Shown piece after piece: positions 9,095-17,639 of a stretch of DNA of 64,000 nucleotides; position 1 is the first letter of the stretch; each line of letters opens with the position of its first letter. The position numbers were made by a program, and so were the translations under genes. The notes under the pieces were generated by a model, which saw nothing but the letters and a program-made list of their open reading frames with translations, searched no databases and was not told the DNA's origin. The stretch comes from Streptomyces aculeolatus (GTDB taxonomy: Bacteria; Actinomycetota; Actinomycetes; Streptomycetales; Streptomycetaceae): positions 1 through 64,000 of the forward strand of contig NZ_JAINRD010000006.1 of NCBI RefSeq assembly GCF_020400605.1, read 5' to 3'.

Positions 9095-10554
9095 AGCTGC
9101 TCGTTGTGCTCGTCGACGAAGAACTTCCTTTCCTGCATGAGCTGCTCGCGGTAGTCCCTGGCCTGTTCCAGCGTCATGGTCGACGTGTCGGACCACGGCT
9201 GCTGCGGCGGCACGTCGGAGGTCGAGACGATGTTCTTCGACGGGTCGATGAGGAAGAACACGAGTATCTTCCGGTGCCCCGGGCGCGTGGGGTCCGCGAG
9301 GCGGAACTCGCCGACGCGGTGCTGGAGGATGTTCGGGAACGCCAGGCACCGGCCCGCCGGGGTCGGCGCCGATCCCAGCACCTGGTTCAGGGCGTCCTCG
9401 TTCTCCAGGCCGTAGACGTCGCGTACGCCGTTGTCGTCGTTCTGCTCGTACCGCGGCTCGGTGAGTGCCGTGCGGAAGCTCAGGGTGCTGTCGGTGATGT
9501 TCTCGCTGTCCCAGTAGTAGATGCCGGTCGAGACGATCCGCTCGTTCATCATCCCCTCGACATGCCAGGACCCGCCGGCGTACTCGGGCCTGTCGGGGGT
9601 GAGGTGGATGGAGGCGAGCTTGACGATGACCTGGAGGCGGCGGCCGCGCAGGTCGACCCGGGCGGTCTCGTCGGGCGGCTCGGGCGGGGTGAAGTCCGGG
9701 GCGTCGGGGAGGACCGGGCTGCGGTCCTCCTCCCAGGTCATGACGGCCTCTTCGTACGCGTCCTCGTCGCTGTAGTCCTCCTCCTCGGGATAGGCGTCCT
9801 CGACCGACTCGTCGTACCAGCTGTACGGGTCCACCTCGATGCGCGGCGGCCGCGGATGGCGCAGGTCGGTCAGCACGTTCTCCAGCAGCGGGCGCAGCCG
9901 GGCGAACATGTCCGGCAGCACGGCGGAGAGTTCGCTGTGCTTCCCGGGGTGGACGTTGTTGACGTACGAGCGGAAGGCGACCTCGCCGTCCCCGCTGACG
10001 TCGACGTCCGTGGGCAGCCACTGGAACTTCTCCGAGAACTCGTACTTCGACCAGCGGTCCGTCGGGTTCTCCCAGGCCCGCTCCGGCCCGCCGCTCGCCT
10101 CCCGTACGAGGCAGAAGAGCGACGGGTGCACCAGATCCAGCACCTGCCCGCCGGACCCGGGATGCCAGTCCAGCTCCGCCTCGGGGACCTCCTCCAGCAC
10201 CCGGACCGCCTCCCGCAGCCGGGACCGCAACGCGTCGTCGACCAGCGTGTCCGACTGCCACACCCCGTCGACGGCGGACACCTCGATGCCGGTGCCCGCG
10301 TCCCGGAGCGCGGCGTAGTGCGCCAGCTCGGCGAGCACGTAGCGGACCTGCGCTTCCGTGAGGCCCTGGGCGACCGCTTCCTCCGTCCACCTGGCGACGA
10401 TGCCGGAGTCGTTCATCTTGTCGAACCACTGCGGCTTCGCCCGTATATGGGCGCTGCACTGCATCATCTGGAGTTCCCGCAGGGTCCGGGGCGTCGCGAA
10501 CGTGTGGGAACGCGCCGCCTGGAAGGGCAGCGGGAACGTGGTCAGGCGGCTCAA
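9061..10554 (-). CDS. DUF4246 family protein, possible Fe(II)/2-oxoglutarate oxygenase fold
   Basis: A 497-residue cytosolic protein. The segment GRRLQVIVKLASIHLTP, then GGSWHVEGMMNERIV and TGIYYWDSENI, is characteristic of the DUF4246 family found in fungi and some bacteria. WHVEG (His-x-Glu), a later His in NILQHRVGEF and an Arg in GHRKILVFFLID are spaced as in double-stranded beta-helix dioxygenases; that reading is my inference. An acidic linker (EEEDYSDEDAYEEA) sits in the middle. It stands alone and convergent with the SDR. No partner suggests a substrate. Confidence 0.65.
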   Translation of the reverse strand: MSRLTTFPLPFQAARSHTFATPRTLRELQMMQCSAHIRAKPQWFDKMNDSGIVARWTEEAVAQGLTEAQVRYVLAELAHYAALRDAGTGIEVSAVDGVWQSDTLVDDALRSRLREAVRVLEEVPEAELDWHPGSGGQVLDLVHPSLFCLVREASGGPERAWENPTDRWSKYEFSEKFQWLPTDVDVSGDGEVAFRSYVNNVHPGKHSELSAVLPDMFARLRPLLENVLTDLRHPRPPRIEVDPYSWYDESVEDAYPEEEDYSDEDAYEEAVMTWEEDRSPVLPDAPDFTPPEPPDETARVDLRGRRLQVIVKLASIHLTPDRPEYAGGSWHVEGMMNERIVSTGIYYWDSENITDSTLSFRTALTEPRYEQNDDNGVRDVYGLENEDALNQVLGSAPTPAGRCLAFPNILQHRVGEFRLADPTRPGHRKILVFFLIDPSKNIVSTSDVPPQQPWSDTSTMTLEQARDYREQLMQERKFFVDEHNEQLYEREFSLCEH

Positions 10555-10710
10555 GTCTCTTGGTCCTCCCGGTCGAAGTGCGATGGCCGGGAAGGCTACT
10601 TCAGCGCACTGACACCCCCGCCCGTGCGCCTCGTCGGGCTCCCCGCAGCCGGCCGCTGTCAGTGGCGGCCATTAGTCTGCGGCGACACGCGTGAGCCGGG
10701 AGGGCTAGTC

Positions 10711-11139
10711 ATGGCTGAGGATCCGATCGACCTGATCCGCCTGGAAGGGGAGGGCAACAGCGTCATCCTGCGGATCGCCGGGAAGGAGGAGCGGAAGCGT
10801 CCCGACGAGGACGATGTGCTGGTCGGCGAGTTCGTGGTCGACACGGGGTTCGTCCGCGGCACGCTGAAGACCTGGGTCTTCCCCGAGGACCTGACGGAGT
10901 GGCAGCAGGCTCTGGACGCGCTCGACGCGGGCCACGACATCGCCTGGCGCGAGGGATCGCGTGCTCCCTGGTTCTTCATCGAACTGGACGACGACGAGCG
11001 GTGCCGTGTCAGGATCAGGGACCACGCCATGTCCCTGACCTCGGTGACGGTCACCGTCCCCCTCGCCGACGACTGGTTCGACGACGCCTACCGACGCCTG
11101 GACCTCGTCTGGGAGACCTGGCCCACGAGCGAGGAGTGA
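10711..11139 (+). CDS. DUF5959-like hypothetical protein
   Basis: A 142-residue soluble acidic protein beginning MAEDPIDLIRLEGEGNSVILRI, with later LKTWVFPEDLTEWQQALDAL. It resembles the small beta-rich DUF5959 proteins common in Streptomyces, which have no assigned function. The ATG follows a purine-rich stretch (GGGAGGGCTAGTC). The gene is convergent with the NTF2-like gene, with 18 bases between stops. No catalytic residues stand out. Confidence 0.65.
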   Translation: MAEDPIDLIRLEGEGNSVILRIAGKEERKRPDEDDVLVGEFVVDTGFVRGTLKTWVFPEDLTEWQQALDALDAGHDIAWREGSRAPWFFIELDDDERCRVRIRDHAMSLTSVTVTVPLADDWFDDAYRRLDLVWETWPTSEE

Positions 11140-11157
11140 ACCGCGGCCGGCGGACCG

Positions 11158-11577
11158 TCAGTCGGCGCGCGTCCCGTCGCCGGTGTCCGGGGATCCTTCG
11201 GCTACGAAGCTGGCGTGTGCCGCGATGATCCTCCAACCCGTCGCCCGGTCGCGATGCCAGGTGCGGGTGTAGCGCATCCGCGCGCGCATCGGCTGCCCGC
11301 CCACGGAGCCCTCCAGCGTGCCGAGGAACCAGGTGACGCCGGTGTCCGCGGTGGCGAAAACCTGGACGTCTTCCTCTTTGAGGCTCGTCAGGATCTGCTG
11401 GCCCGTCTCGTGGGCGCGCAGGTCGTCGTCCTTCGTGTACACGCTTCCGTCCGGGCCGGTGAACCGCATCGCGTCGTCGATCAGTTCGTCCAGCGCGGCG
11501 GTGTCGGAGGCGAGCTGGGCGGCCTGGAGGCGGCGTTCGGCGGTGCGGAGGCTGTCGGTGGCGTCGTCGTTCGGCAT
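11158..11577 (-). CDS. NTF2-like (SnoaL/DUF4440-type) protein
   Basis: A 139-residue protein with the typical start of a DUF4440 fold: LRTAERRLQAAQLASDTAAL, then LIDDAMRFTGPDGSVYTKDD, ending with RYTRTWHRDRATGWRIIAAH. These NTF2-like cone folds bind small ligands or act as minor isomerases or calcium/calmodulin-kinase association modules. The function cannot be told from sequence. It lies 119 bases downstream of the CHAT gene on the same strand and may share its transcript. Confidence 0.75.
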   Translation of the reverse strand: MPNDDATDSLRTAERRLQAAQLASDTAALDELIDDAMRFTGPDGSVYTKDDDLRAHETGQQILTSLKEEDVQVFATADTGVTWFLGTLEGSVGGQPMRARMRYTRTWHRDRATGWRIIAAHASFVAEGSPDTGDGTRAD

Positions 11578-11696
11578 GGGGCCAGCATGGCAGCCCGGTC
11601 GCCGGTGCGGTATCCCGTCTGCTCCGGGCAGACCGCCTGGCCAGGGTCCGCGGGTCAGATGTCGCTGCTCAAGTGCCCCGGCTCGGCTGCCCTGGG

Positions 11697-14600
11697 TCAG
11701 GTGCCTGCCGGGCCCGGGTGGCCCTGGTGGGTGAAGGCGGCCCAGGCCGCCGGGTGGTCCAGTCGCGGGACCTTGCCGAGTTCGTGGAGGAGCCTGCCGC
11801 CGAGCGACTCCAGCTTCCGGCGGTCCGGGTCGAGCATCCACCGCTGGGCGGCCCTCAGGGCGTCGACCGGGCTGTGGCCGTCGACCCGCAGATAGTGGTG
11901 GAAGGCGGCCATCATCAGGGCCGCGGCCGAACTCTGCACGGCCCAGCGCGACCCGACCACGTCGCGTGCCCCGCGCGAGAGGAACGCGGTCGTGAGCGTG
12001 AGGGCCTCGTCGTGGTCGCGGTTGCTGAGGTCCGTCTCGCAGGCGCTGAGTACGACCAGGGGGCCGTCGGCTGCGTCGTCTTCCCGGCCCCGGCCCCGGT
12101 CCTGGCTCCCGCCGTGCTCCCCGTCCCGGTGCTCCAGCAGCCGGGCCACCGTGAGGTTCTCCGCGGCCGGCCGCGTGCCGGTGCCCGGTTGCGCGAGTTG
12201 CAGCGCGGAGGCCGTCGGGCTGGTGCCGGCGGAGCCGTGGCAGGCCACGTGGAGCAGGGACGGGGTGCCGTCGAGGGCGTGCAGGACGTCCTCGGGGGTG
12301 CCGGACGCCTCCGGTTCGACGGGCGGCTCGTACAGCTCCCCGAGGAGGCGCGCCCGCGGGTAGCAGGCGTCGTAGAGCGCGGTCACCTCCAACTCGACGT
12401 GGGGCAGGGTCAGGCTGGGGTCCGCCACGAGCACGGGATCGGCTTCGGGCGCCCTCCGCGCGCGCCGCACCGAGTCGGCGAACTGGCGGCCGGATGCCGC
12501 GTAGCTGATCACCACCGCCTCGCAGGCGTACCTCCGCGTCGCTCCGGAGGGGATGCGGGCCGCGTGCCACGGGACGATGCCGAGGCGGCCGCACGGCACC
12601 AGGACGAGCCGGGCGGGACCGGGCCGGCCGCGGCGGCGGGCCCCGTCGGCGGCGAGCCGTTTCGCGACGCCGGTCAGGACGGGGACCACGGCCGCTCCGG
12701 CCGCCCAGTCGCAGAGTTCGACGAGCGCGTCCTCCCAGGCCCGTACGGCGGACTCGGCGCCCGTGCGCTGCCGCTCGGCGGCCGCGTCGAGGTAGCGCTC
12801 CAGCGGGCCGCTCGCCTTGCGGGACAGCTGCGGCAGCGCCCGTACCTGCGTGCCGTCCGGGCCCACGACCACCGCCATGCCGGGCAGGTCGTCCTGCCCG
12901 GCGAGGAGGTACACCAGCGCGTCGGCCCCGCCCTGCGCGACCGCGGCACCGAGTTCGCCGACCGTCGGCGTACGGAACAGCTCGCCCTCGGGGTCCCGGT
13001 GGCCGAGGGCCCTCAGCGCCCGGTGGCGCAGCGAGCTGGGCAGTTCGCGGGGGAGCGCGCGGGAGTCCGGGTCGCCGTCCGCGCCGTCCGCGCCGGCCGA
13101 GCGCCAGGCCCGGGCCAGCTCCGGATGGCCGCGGTCCTCGAGAAGCTCGGGTACGGCACGAGAGGTGGAGGCCGCCTGGAGCACGAGGGCACGGCCGAGT
13201 TCCAGCGCGGCCACGGCGTCCGCGACGCGCCCCTGCGACGCCGCCCAGATGGCGGTCCGTACACCCAGGTCGGCGCCCTCGCGCGCGGTGAGCAGCCCGT
13301 GCTCGGGGCCGGTCTGCAGGACGACGTCGCCGGCGAGCGCCTGCAGGGACTCCAGCGCCGCCTGTGTGGCGGCCTCGCGGTCGGCGGGGTCGTGGGTGAG
13401 CGACAGGCGGGTCCGGTAGTTCTCCGCGAGCTGCCGGAGGGCGTCGGCGGCGAGGTGCGGGCTCCGGCCCTGGCGGACGGCGTGGCGGACGTGCTCCAGG
13501 CCGCCGATGGCGGCGTCCAGGTCGGCCGGTTCGCGGGTGAGGGAGTAGCGCACGGCGGCGGCGAGGGCGGCGCCGTAGTGGGACTCCGTGGAGGCCTCCG
13601 GCGGCACCGGGGTCTGCGCGGGCAGGAGGCCGCGGTCCTGGCCCAGCCAGGCGTCGGCGGTACGCAGCCCGTTCTGCAACTGCGCCGTCAGGTCGCCGGG
13701 GAGGCCGAGGTGCGCGGCGCGGGCGAGGCCCTCCTCCTGCTGGGCGATGCCGCGCCGGATCTGGTCCTTGTCGCCGGTGCGCACGGCGAGCGTGCTGCGC
13801 GTGGAGCCGAGGGCGAGCAGCGCCATCCAGCGGAAGGGGTGGTCGGCGGGGACGGTGCGTTCCAGGGCCTCCAGTTCGGCCGTCAGCCTCTCCAGGTCGG
13901 GCTGCGAATCCGCCTGCTCCGCCCGGTGCGCCTCGGTGAGGAGGGCTATGAGCCGTGCCCCGACGCCGAGTTGGGCGGCCGGGTCGAAGTCCGGTCCCTC
14001 TTCGAAGTAGCCGACCATGCGGCCCAGGTGGTCGCCGGCGACCTCCTCGTCCTGGCGGCTGGCGCTGAACATCCGGCCCATCTGCAGCACCAGGCGCATG
14101 AGGTTCTGTATCTGCGCCCGGTCGCCGGGGTCCGCGGGCTGGTCGAGTTCGGTGCCCAGCCGGCCGAGGGTGCGGTTGAGGGACTCGGGGTCGCCGGTGC
14201 GGAGGGTCTCGACGGCGCCCACCATGGAGGAGAGCCACGAACTCAGGACCGGGTCGAGGGGCACGTCCTTCTGCTCCGCACCGGCGTCCGCGTCGGGCTC
14301 CGTACCGGCGTACGCCGCTGGGTCCGCATCGGTCGCCGGGTCCGCGTCCGTCGCCCGGTCCGCGTCCGGCTCCGGGGCGGGGCCGGCGGGCGGCGGTGCC
14401 GTACCGGGCACGCCTGCGAGGATGCCGATGATGCTGCGCAGCTCGTCCCGGAAAGGGAAGTCCGGCGGCAGCATCGCCAGGAGCGCCTGCGGGTCGGACA
14501 GCCCGCCGTTCTGCACGGACGAGACGATGCCGTGCATCTGCCGCAGCTTCGCCACGGCGTGCGGGGGCAGCGGCAGCTCTGCGGCCTCCTCCGTCAGTGC

Positions 14601-15089
14601 GACGAGTTCCGCCCCGCCGGCCGCGATGGTGCCGGGCTCCGCCTGCCGGATCTGGTCGAAGACCGGCCAGAAGCTCGCCGGCACCCCCGGGCTGCCGCCG
14701 GGAGCGGCGAGGTCCGAGGCCATCAGCAGGAAGAGTGCGGCCCACCGCTTCTCCTCCGCGGGTACGTCCTCGCCGGCCGGCGCCGACGGGTCCCGTACCT
14801 CGCGGAGCAGGAGTTGAGCCCGCTTGCGGTCCTCCCGGGTGCCCTGCCCGGTGGCGTGGCGCAGCGCGAGCAGCGCGCCGAGCCGCGCGGTGACCAGGCC
14901 CAGGAGGCGGCGGTCGCCGCCCTCCAGGAGCGTACGCAGCGCCGACAGCTCGGCGACCGCCTCCGCCACTTCCCCGGGGGGCGCCGAACCGCTCCGCATC
15001 TCCTCGACCAGTACGGCCGTGCGCCGGCTCGCCCGTTCGACCCTGGCCCGCAGCTCGGGCGGGCCGCCGCTCGTTTCGCCACCCACCAC
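11697..15089 (-). CDS. Large CHAT-domain (caspase-like) protein
   Basis: About 1130 residues from GTG 15089, which has GGGAG 7 nt upstream; the open frame runs further 5' but loses conservation. The N-terminal two thirds is helical, TPR-like repeat material with an Asp/Ala/Pro-rich linker (about residues 235-270, ATDADPATDADPA). The C-terminal ~380 residues form the CHAT domain, with the His in LLHVACHGSAG (~945) and the Cys in VVLSACETD (~1015) as the caspase-type dyad. TPR-CHAT proteins serve as effector proteases in several conflict systems and in other regulation. A small uncharacterised gene is divergent from it. Confidence 0.85.
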   Translation of the reverse strand: MVGGETSGGPPELRARVERASRRTAVLVEEMRSGSAPPGEVAEAVAELSALRTLLEGGDRRLLGLVTARLGALLALRHATGQGTREDRKRAQLLLREVRDPSAPAGEDVPAEEKRWAALFLLMASDLAAPGGSPGVPASFWPVFDQIRQAEPGTIAAGGAELVALTEEAAELPLPPHAVAKLRQMHGIVSSVQNGGLSDPQALLAMLPPDFPFRDELRSIIGILAGVPGTAPPPAGPAPEPDADRATDADPATDADPAAYAGTEPDADAGAEQKDVPLDPVLSSWLSSMVGAVETLRTGDPESLNRTLGRLGTELDQPADPGDRAQIQNLMRLVLQMGRMFSASRQDEEVAGDHLGRMVGYFEEGPDFDPAAQLGVGARLIALLTEAHRAEQADSQPDLERLTAELEALERTVPADHPFRWMALLALGSTRSTLAVRTGDKDQIRRGIAQQEEGLARAAHLGLPGDLTAQLQNGLRTADAWLGQDRGLLPAQTPVPPEASTESHYGAALAAAVRYSLTREPADLDAAIGGLEHVRHAVRQGRSPHLAADALRQLAENYRTRLSLTHDPADREAATQAALESLQALAGDVVLQTGPEHGLLTAREGADLGVRTAIWAASQGRVADAVAALELGRALVLQAASTSRAVPELLEDRGHPELARAWRSAGADGADGDPDSRALPRELPSSLRHRALRALGHRDPEGELFRTPTVGELGAAVAQGGADALVYLLAGQDDLPGMAVVVGPDGTQVRALPQLSRKASGPLERYLDAAAERQRTGAESAVRAWEDALVELCDWAAGAAVVPVLTGVAKRLAADGARRRGRPGPARLVLVPCGRLGIVPWHAARIPSGATRRYACEAVVISYAASGRQFADSVRRARRAPEADPVLVADPSLTLPHVELEVTALYDACYPRARLLGELYEPPVEPEASGTPEDVLHALDGTPSLLHVACHGSAGTSPTASALQLAQPGTGTRPAAENLTVARLLEHRDGEHGGSQDRGRGREDDAADGPLVVLSACETDLSNRDHDEALTLTTAFLSRGARDVVGSRWAVQSSAAALMMAAFHHYLRVDGHSPVDALRAAQRWMLDPDRRKLESLGGRLLHELGKVPRLDHPAAWAAFTHQGHPGPAGT

Positions 15090-15258
15090 GTCCCCGCTCC
15101 CGTCCGCCGTCGAACGACTCCGCTCGGTGGCTTCATCATGGCGCCGGACCGGTCGTTTCCGGGGCAGTCGTCCCGTAATTCCCGGGCTATGACCGGAAGT
15201 CGACCCGGAAGCGACCTGCCGGCTTGCTTTGCTGGAACGGGGAGGGAGGAGGCATCCC

Positions 15259-15660
15259 ATGAACGACGGAGACGACCCCGCCGGATCGGCGTACCGCCTG
15301 CTCATCCTGATCTGCGAGCACGCCGACGGCCTCCGCGACGCGCTGGACCCGGAGCAGTACGCGCTGCTCCACGCCCGGCTGACGGAGCTCGTGGAGACGG
15401 ACCCGGAGGACGGCAGAGGCATGCGCAGGGCGCTGAGGGATGTGCATCTGGCCCTGCTGCCGCTGCCCCTGGACCACCGGGTGTACCGGGCGCTGGACGC
15501 GGTACGGTCCGTTCCGCCGGGGCCGCCCGGCCGGGCGGCGGCCGTCACCGGGGCGCGGGAGCTGCTGGCCCGGCTGCCCCGGCCGCGCCCGGCAGACCCG
15601 GCGCCCGCCGCCGACGAGGCCAGGGCGGGACGCTGCGGCCAAGCCCCGCCGGGCGGTTGA
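15259..15660 (+). CDS. Small hypothetical protein divergent from the CHAT gene
   Basis: A 133-residue protein. The start is ATG 15259 with a strong GGAGGAGG Shine-Dalgarno 7 nt upstream. The first ~80 residues are helical (AYRLLILICEHADGLRDALD and YALLHARLTELVETD); the C-terminus is Pro/Ala-rich. No family recognised. It shares a 169-bp intergenic region with the CHAT gene and could be its partner or regulator, but only position suggests this. Confidence 0.6.
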   Translation: MNDGDDPAGSAYRLLILICEHADGLRDALDPEQYALLHARLTELVETDPEDGRGMRRALRDVHLALLPLPLDHRVYRALDAVRSVPPGPPGRAAAVTGARELLARLPRPRPADPAPAADEARAGRCGQAPPGG

Positions 15661-15753
15661 CCGGACCGCGGAGCCCGTACGGCCGCGGCGGAGTCGGCAC
15701 TTCCCCAGGGGGGTGAATCGGAATCACCAATGCGTATTTGTTAGCGTGGCGCC

Positions 15754-16197
15754 GTGCGGTTGACGAAGTTCACTGATGCCGGCCTGCGGGCCGTGATGTA
15801 CCTGGCCGTCGCGGACGAAGGCGTGTCCCTGACCACCCGGGAGGTCGCGGAGACCGTGGGCATCACCTACAGCCACATGGCGAAGGTGATCAGCCGCCTG
15901 CGGCACCTCGACGTCGTCGAGGCCAGGCGCGGGCGCAGCGGCGGGCTCGGCCTCACCTCCCTGGGGCGGCGCGCATCGGTCGGCTGGCTGGTCCGCGAGC
16001 TGGAAGGGGGCGGGGAGGTCGTCTCCTGCGAGGGGGACACGCCCTGTCCCTTGCGGGCCGCGTGCCGGCTGCGGCGGGCGCTGCGCGACGCGCAAGAGGC
16101 CTTCTACGCCTCCCTCGACCCCCTCACCGTCGGCGACCTGGTGGCCGCGCCCACCGGCCCGGTCCTCGTCAGCCTGACCGGCCCCCGCCCCGGCTGA
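15754..16197 (+). CDS. nsrR: NsrR-like Rrf2-family [Fe-S] nitric-oxide sensor
   Basis: A 147-residue Rrf2 repressor. It has an N-terminal winged helix (MRLTKFTDAGLRAVMYLAV, then GITYSHMAKVISRL) and a cluster of three cysteines (VSCEGDTPCPLRAACRL), the ligands of the NO-sensitive iron-sulfur cluster in NsrR. GTG start. The downstream flavohaemoglobin gene is the classic NsrR target, and a 23-bp dyad sits before it. Upstream at ~15725-15747 a half-site-like AACAAATACGCATTGGTG reads on the minus strand, so self-control is possible but weakly supported. Confidence 0.9.
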   Translation: MRLTKFTDAGLRAVMYLAVADEGVSLTTREVAETVGITYSHMAKVISRLRHLDVVEARRGRSGGLGLTSLGRRASVGWLVRELEGGGEVVSCEGDTPCPLRAACRLRRALRDAQEAFYASLDPLTVGDLVAAPTGPVLVSLTGPRPG

Positions 16198-16251
16198 CCG
16201 GCCCCCGCCCCCGCGGACCCTCCCTCCGCCTTGGGGATTCGTCCCGTCCAT

Positions 16252-16274
16252 AATTGGAATCCCAAACGACAATT
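16252..16274. promoter_or_regulatory. Candidate NsrR operator before hmp
   Basis: AATTG and CAATT arms are separated by 13 bases, giving a 23-bp dyad, the length of known Streptomyces NsrR boxes (11-1-11 layout). The AATTGG edge agrees with one half of published sites as I recall them. It ends one base before the hmp Shine-Dalgarno (GGAGG 16276-16280), so binding would block transcription or a very short leader. Confidence 0.6.
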
Positions 16275-16284
16275 TGGAGGTCCT

Positions 16285-17481
16285 GTGCTCTCCGAGCAGG
16301 CCACCCCCGTCATCCGCGAGACCCTGCCCGCCGTGGGCGGCGCCATCGAAGAGATCACCGAGCTCTTCTACGGGAAGCTCTTCACCGCCCACCCCGAGTT
16401 GCTCCGCGACCTGTTCAACCGCGGCAACCAGGCCAACGGCGAGCAGAAGAAGGCGCTCGCGGGGTCGATCGCCGCCTTCGCCGGCGTACTCGTCGAACAC
16501 CCCGGCACCCGCCCCGACGCGATGCTCGCGCGCATCGCGCACAAGCACGCCTCCCTCGGTGTCACCGCCGACCAGTACAAGATCGTGCACACCCACCTCT
16601 TCGCCGCCATCGCCGACGTCCTCGGCGACGCCGTCACCCCGCCGGTCGCCGCCGCCTGGGACGAGGTCTACTGGCTGATGGCGAACGCGCTCATCGCCCT
16701 CGAATCCCGCCTCTACCAGCAGGCCGGCGCCGCCGACGGCGAGGTCTGGCAGGAGATGGCCGTCACCGAGCGGCGGACCGAGACCCCCGACGTCGTCTCC
16801 CTCGCCCTCCGCCGCGCCGACGGCCGCCCCCTCGCCGTCCCGCGCGCCGGGCAGTACGTCAGCGTGCGGGTCGAACTCCCCGACGGCGCACGGCAGATAC
16901 GGCAGTACAGCCTCACTTCCGCCCCTGACGAGGCCGCGTGGCGGATCACCGTCAAGCGCGTACGCGACGAGGGGCTCCCCGACGGCGAGGTCTCCTGCCA
17001 CCTCCACGAGCACGCGCAGGCGGGCGACACGCTCACCGTCTCCGCCCCCTTCGGCGACCTCGTCGTCGCCCCCGGCGACGGCCCCCTCCTGCTCGCCTCT
17101 GCGGGCATCGGCGTCACCCCCATGCTGGCCATGCTCAAGGACATCGCCGTCAGCGACCCCACCCGCCCGGTCACCGTCGTCCACGCCGACCGCAGCCCCG
17201 CCGACCACGCCCACCGCGAGGAGCTGCACAAACTGGTGGCGGCCCTCCCCGACGCCACGCTCCACCTCTGGTACGAGCACGTCGACGGCCCGCCGCCCGC
17301 CGGGACATCCGCCGGCCACGCCGACATCGCGGCACTCGACATCCGCGCGCACACCACCGCGTACCTCTGCGGCCCGCTGCCCTTCATGCGCACCGTCCGC
17401 GGCGACCTCCTGCGCCGCGGCCTGCCGGCCGAGGCCGTCCACTACGAGGTCTTCGGCCCCGACCTCTGGATCGCCGGGTAA
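16285..17481 (+). CDS. hmp: Flavohaemoglobin (nitric oxide dioxygenase)
   Basis: A 398-residue three-domain protein. The globin domain (1-~140) has the proximal His region AHKHASLGVTADQYKIVHTHL. The FAD domain has RQYSLTSAP. The NAD-binding domain has LLASAGIGVTPMLAML and YLCGPLPFM. It converts NO and O2 to nitrate using NAD(P)H in the cytosol. GTG start with GGAGG 4 nt upstream; a longer open frame exists but skips this site. It directly follows nsrR and is preceded by the NsrR-like dyad, so NO-induced expression is expected. Confidence 0.93.
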   Translation: MLSEQATPVIRETLPAVGGAIEEITELFYGKLFTAHPELLRDLFNRGNQANGEQKKALAGSIAAFAGVLVEHPGTRPDAMLARIAHKHASLGVTADQYKIVHTHLFAAIADVLGDAVTPPVAAAWDEVYWLMANALIALESRLYQQAGAADGEVWQEMAVTERRTETPDVVSLALRRADGRPLAVPRAGQYVSVRVELPDGARQIRQYSLTSAPDEAAWRITVKRVRDEGLPDGEVSCHLHEHAQAGDTLTVSAPFGDLVVAPGDGPLLLASAGIGVTPMLAMLKDIAVSDPTRPVTVVHADRSPADHAHREELHKLVAALPDATLHLWYEHVDGPPPAGTSAGHADIAALDIRAHTTAYLCGPLPFMRTVRGDLLRRGLPAEAVHYEVFGPDLWIAG

Positions 17482-17554
17482 ACCCCCAGGCCGACGGCCG
17501 CGGCCCCGCAGCCACCACTCCTGCACGTATCCGCTGCGATCGGCGTCTTGGCGT

Positions 17555-17573
17555 TCATGAACACAGTCAAGAC
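17555..17573. promoter_or_regulatory. Candidate shared defence-island operator, site 1
   Basis: TCATGAACACAGTCAAGAC lies about 67 bases ahead of the methyltransferase start. Its core TGAAC-N3-GTCAA matches site 3 (42975-42993) in 12 of 13 core positions. Its left arm matches site 2 (22408-22426) in 7 of 8. The right arm is degenerate, so alone it would not be convincing. Confidence 0.4.
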
Positions 17574-17639
17574 ATCCACTGGTGTGTGATCCCCACGGCG
17601 ACTAGCCTGACTGCGCGACCCCCCAGCCATGGAGCGATC

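Noticed and set aside
14280..14390. Short tandem GTCCGCGTC-type repeats
   Set aside because: They encode the Asp/Ala/Thr-rich linker of the CHAT protein, so are explained by the coding sequence.
11673..15716. 1347-codon open frame on the plus strand
   Set aside because: It is antisense to the CHAT gene, low in complexity and without domains; a typical GC-rich shadow frame.
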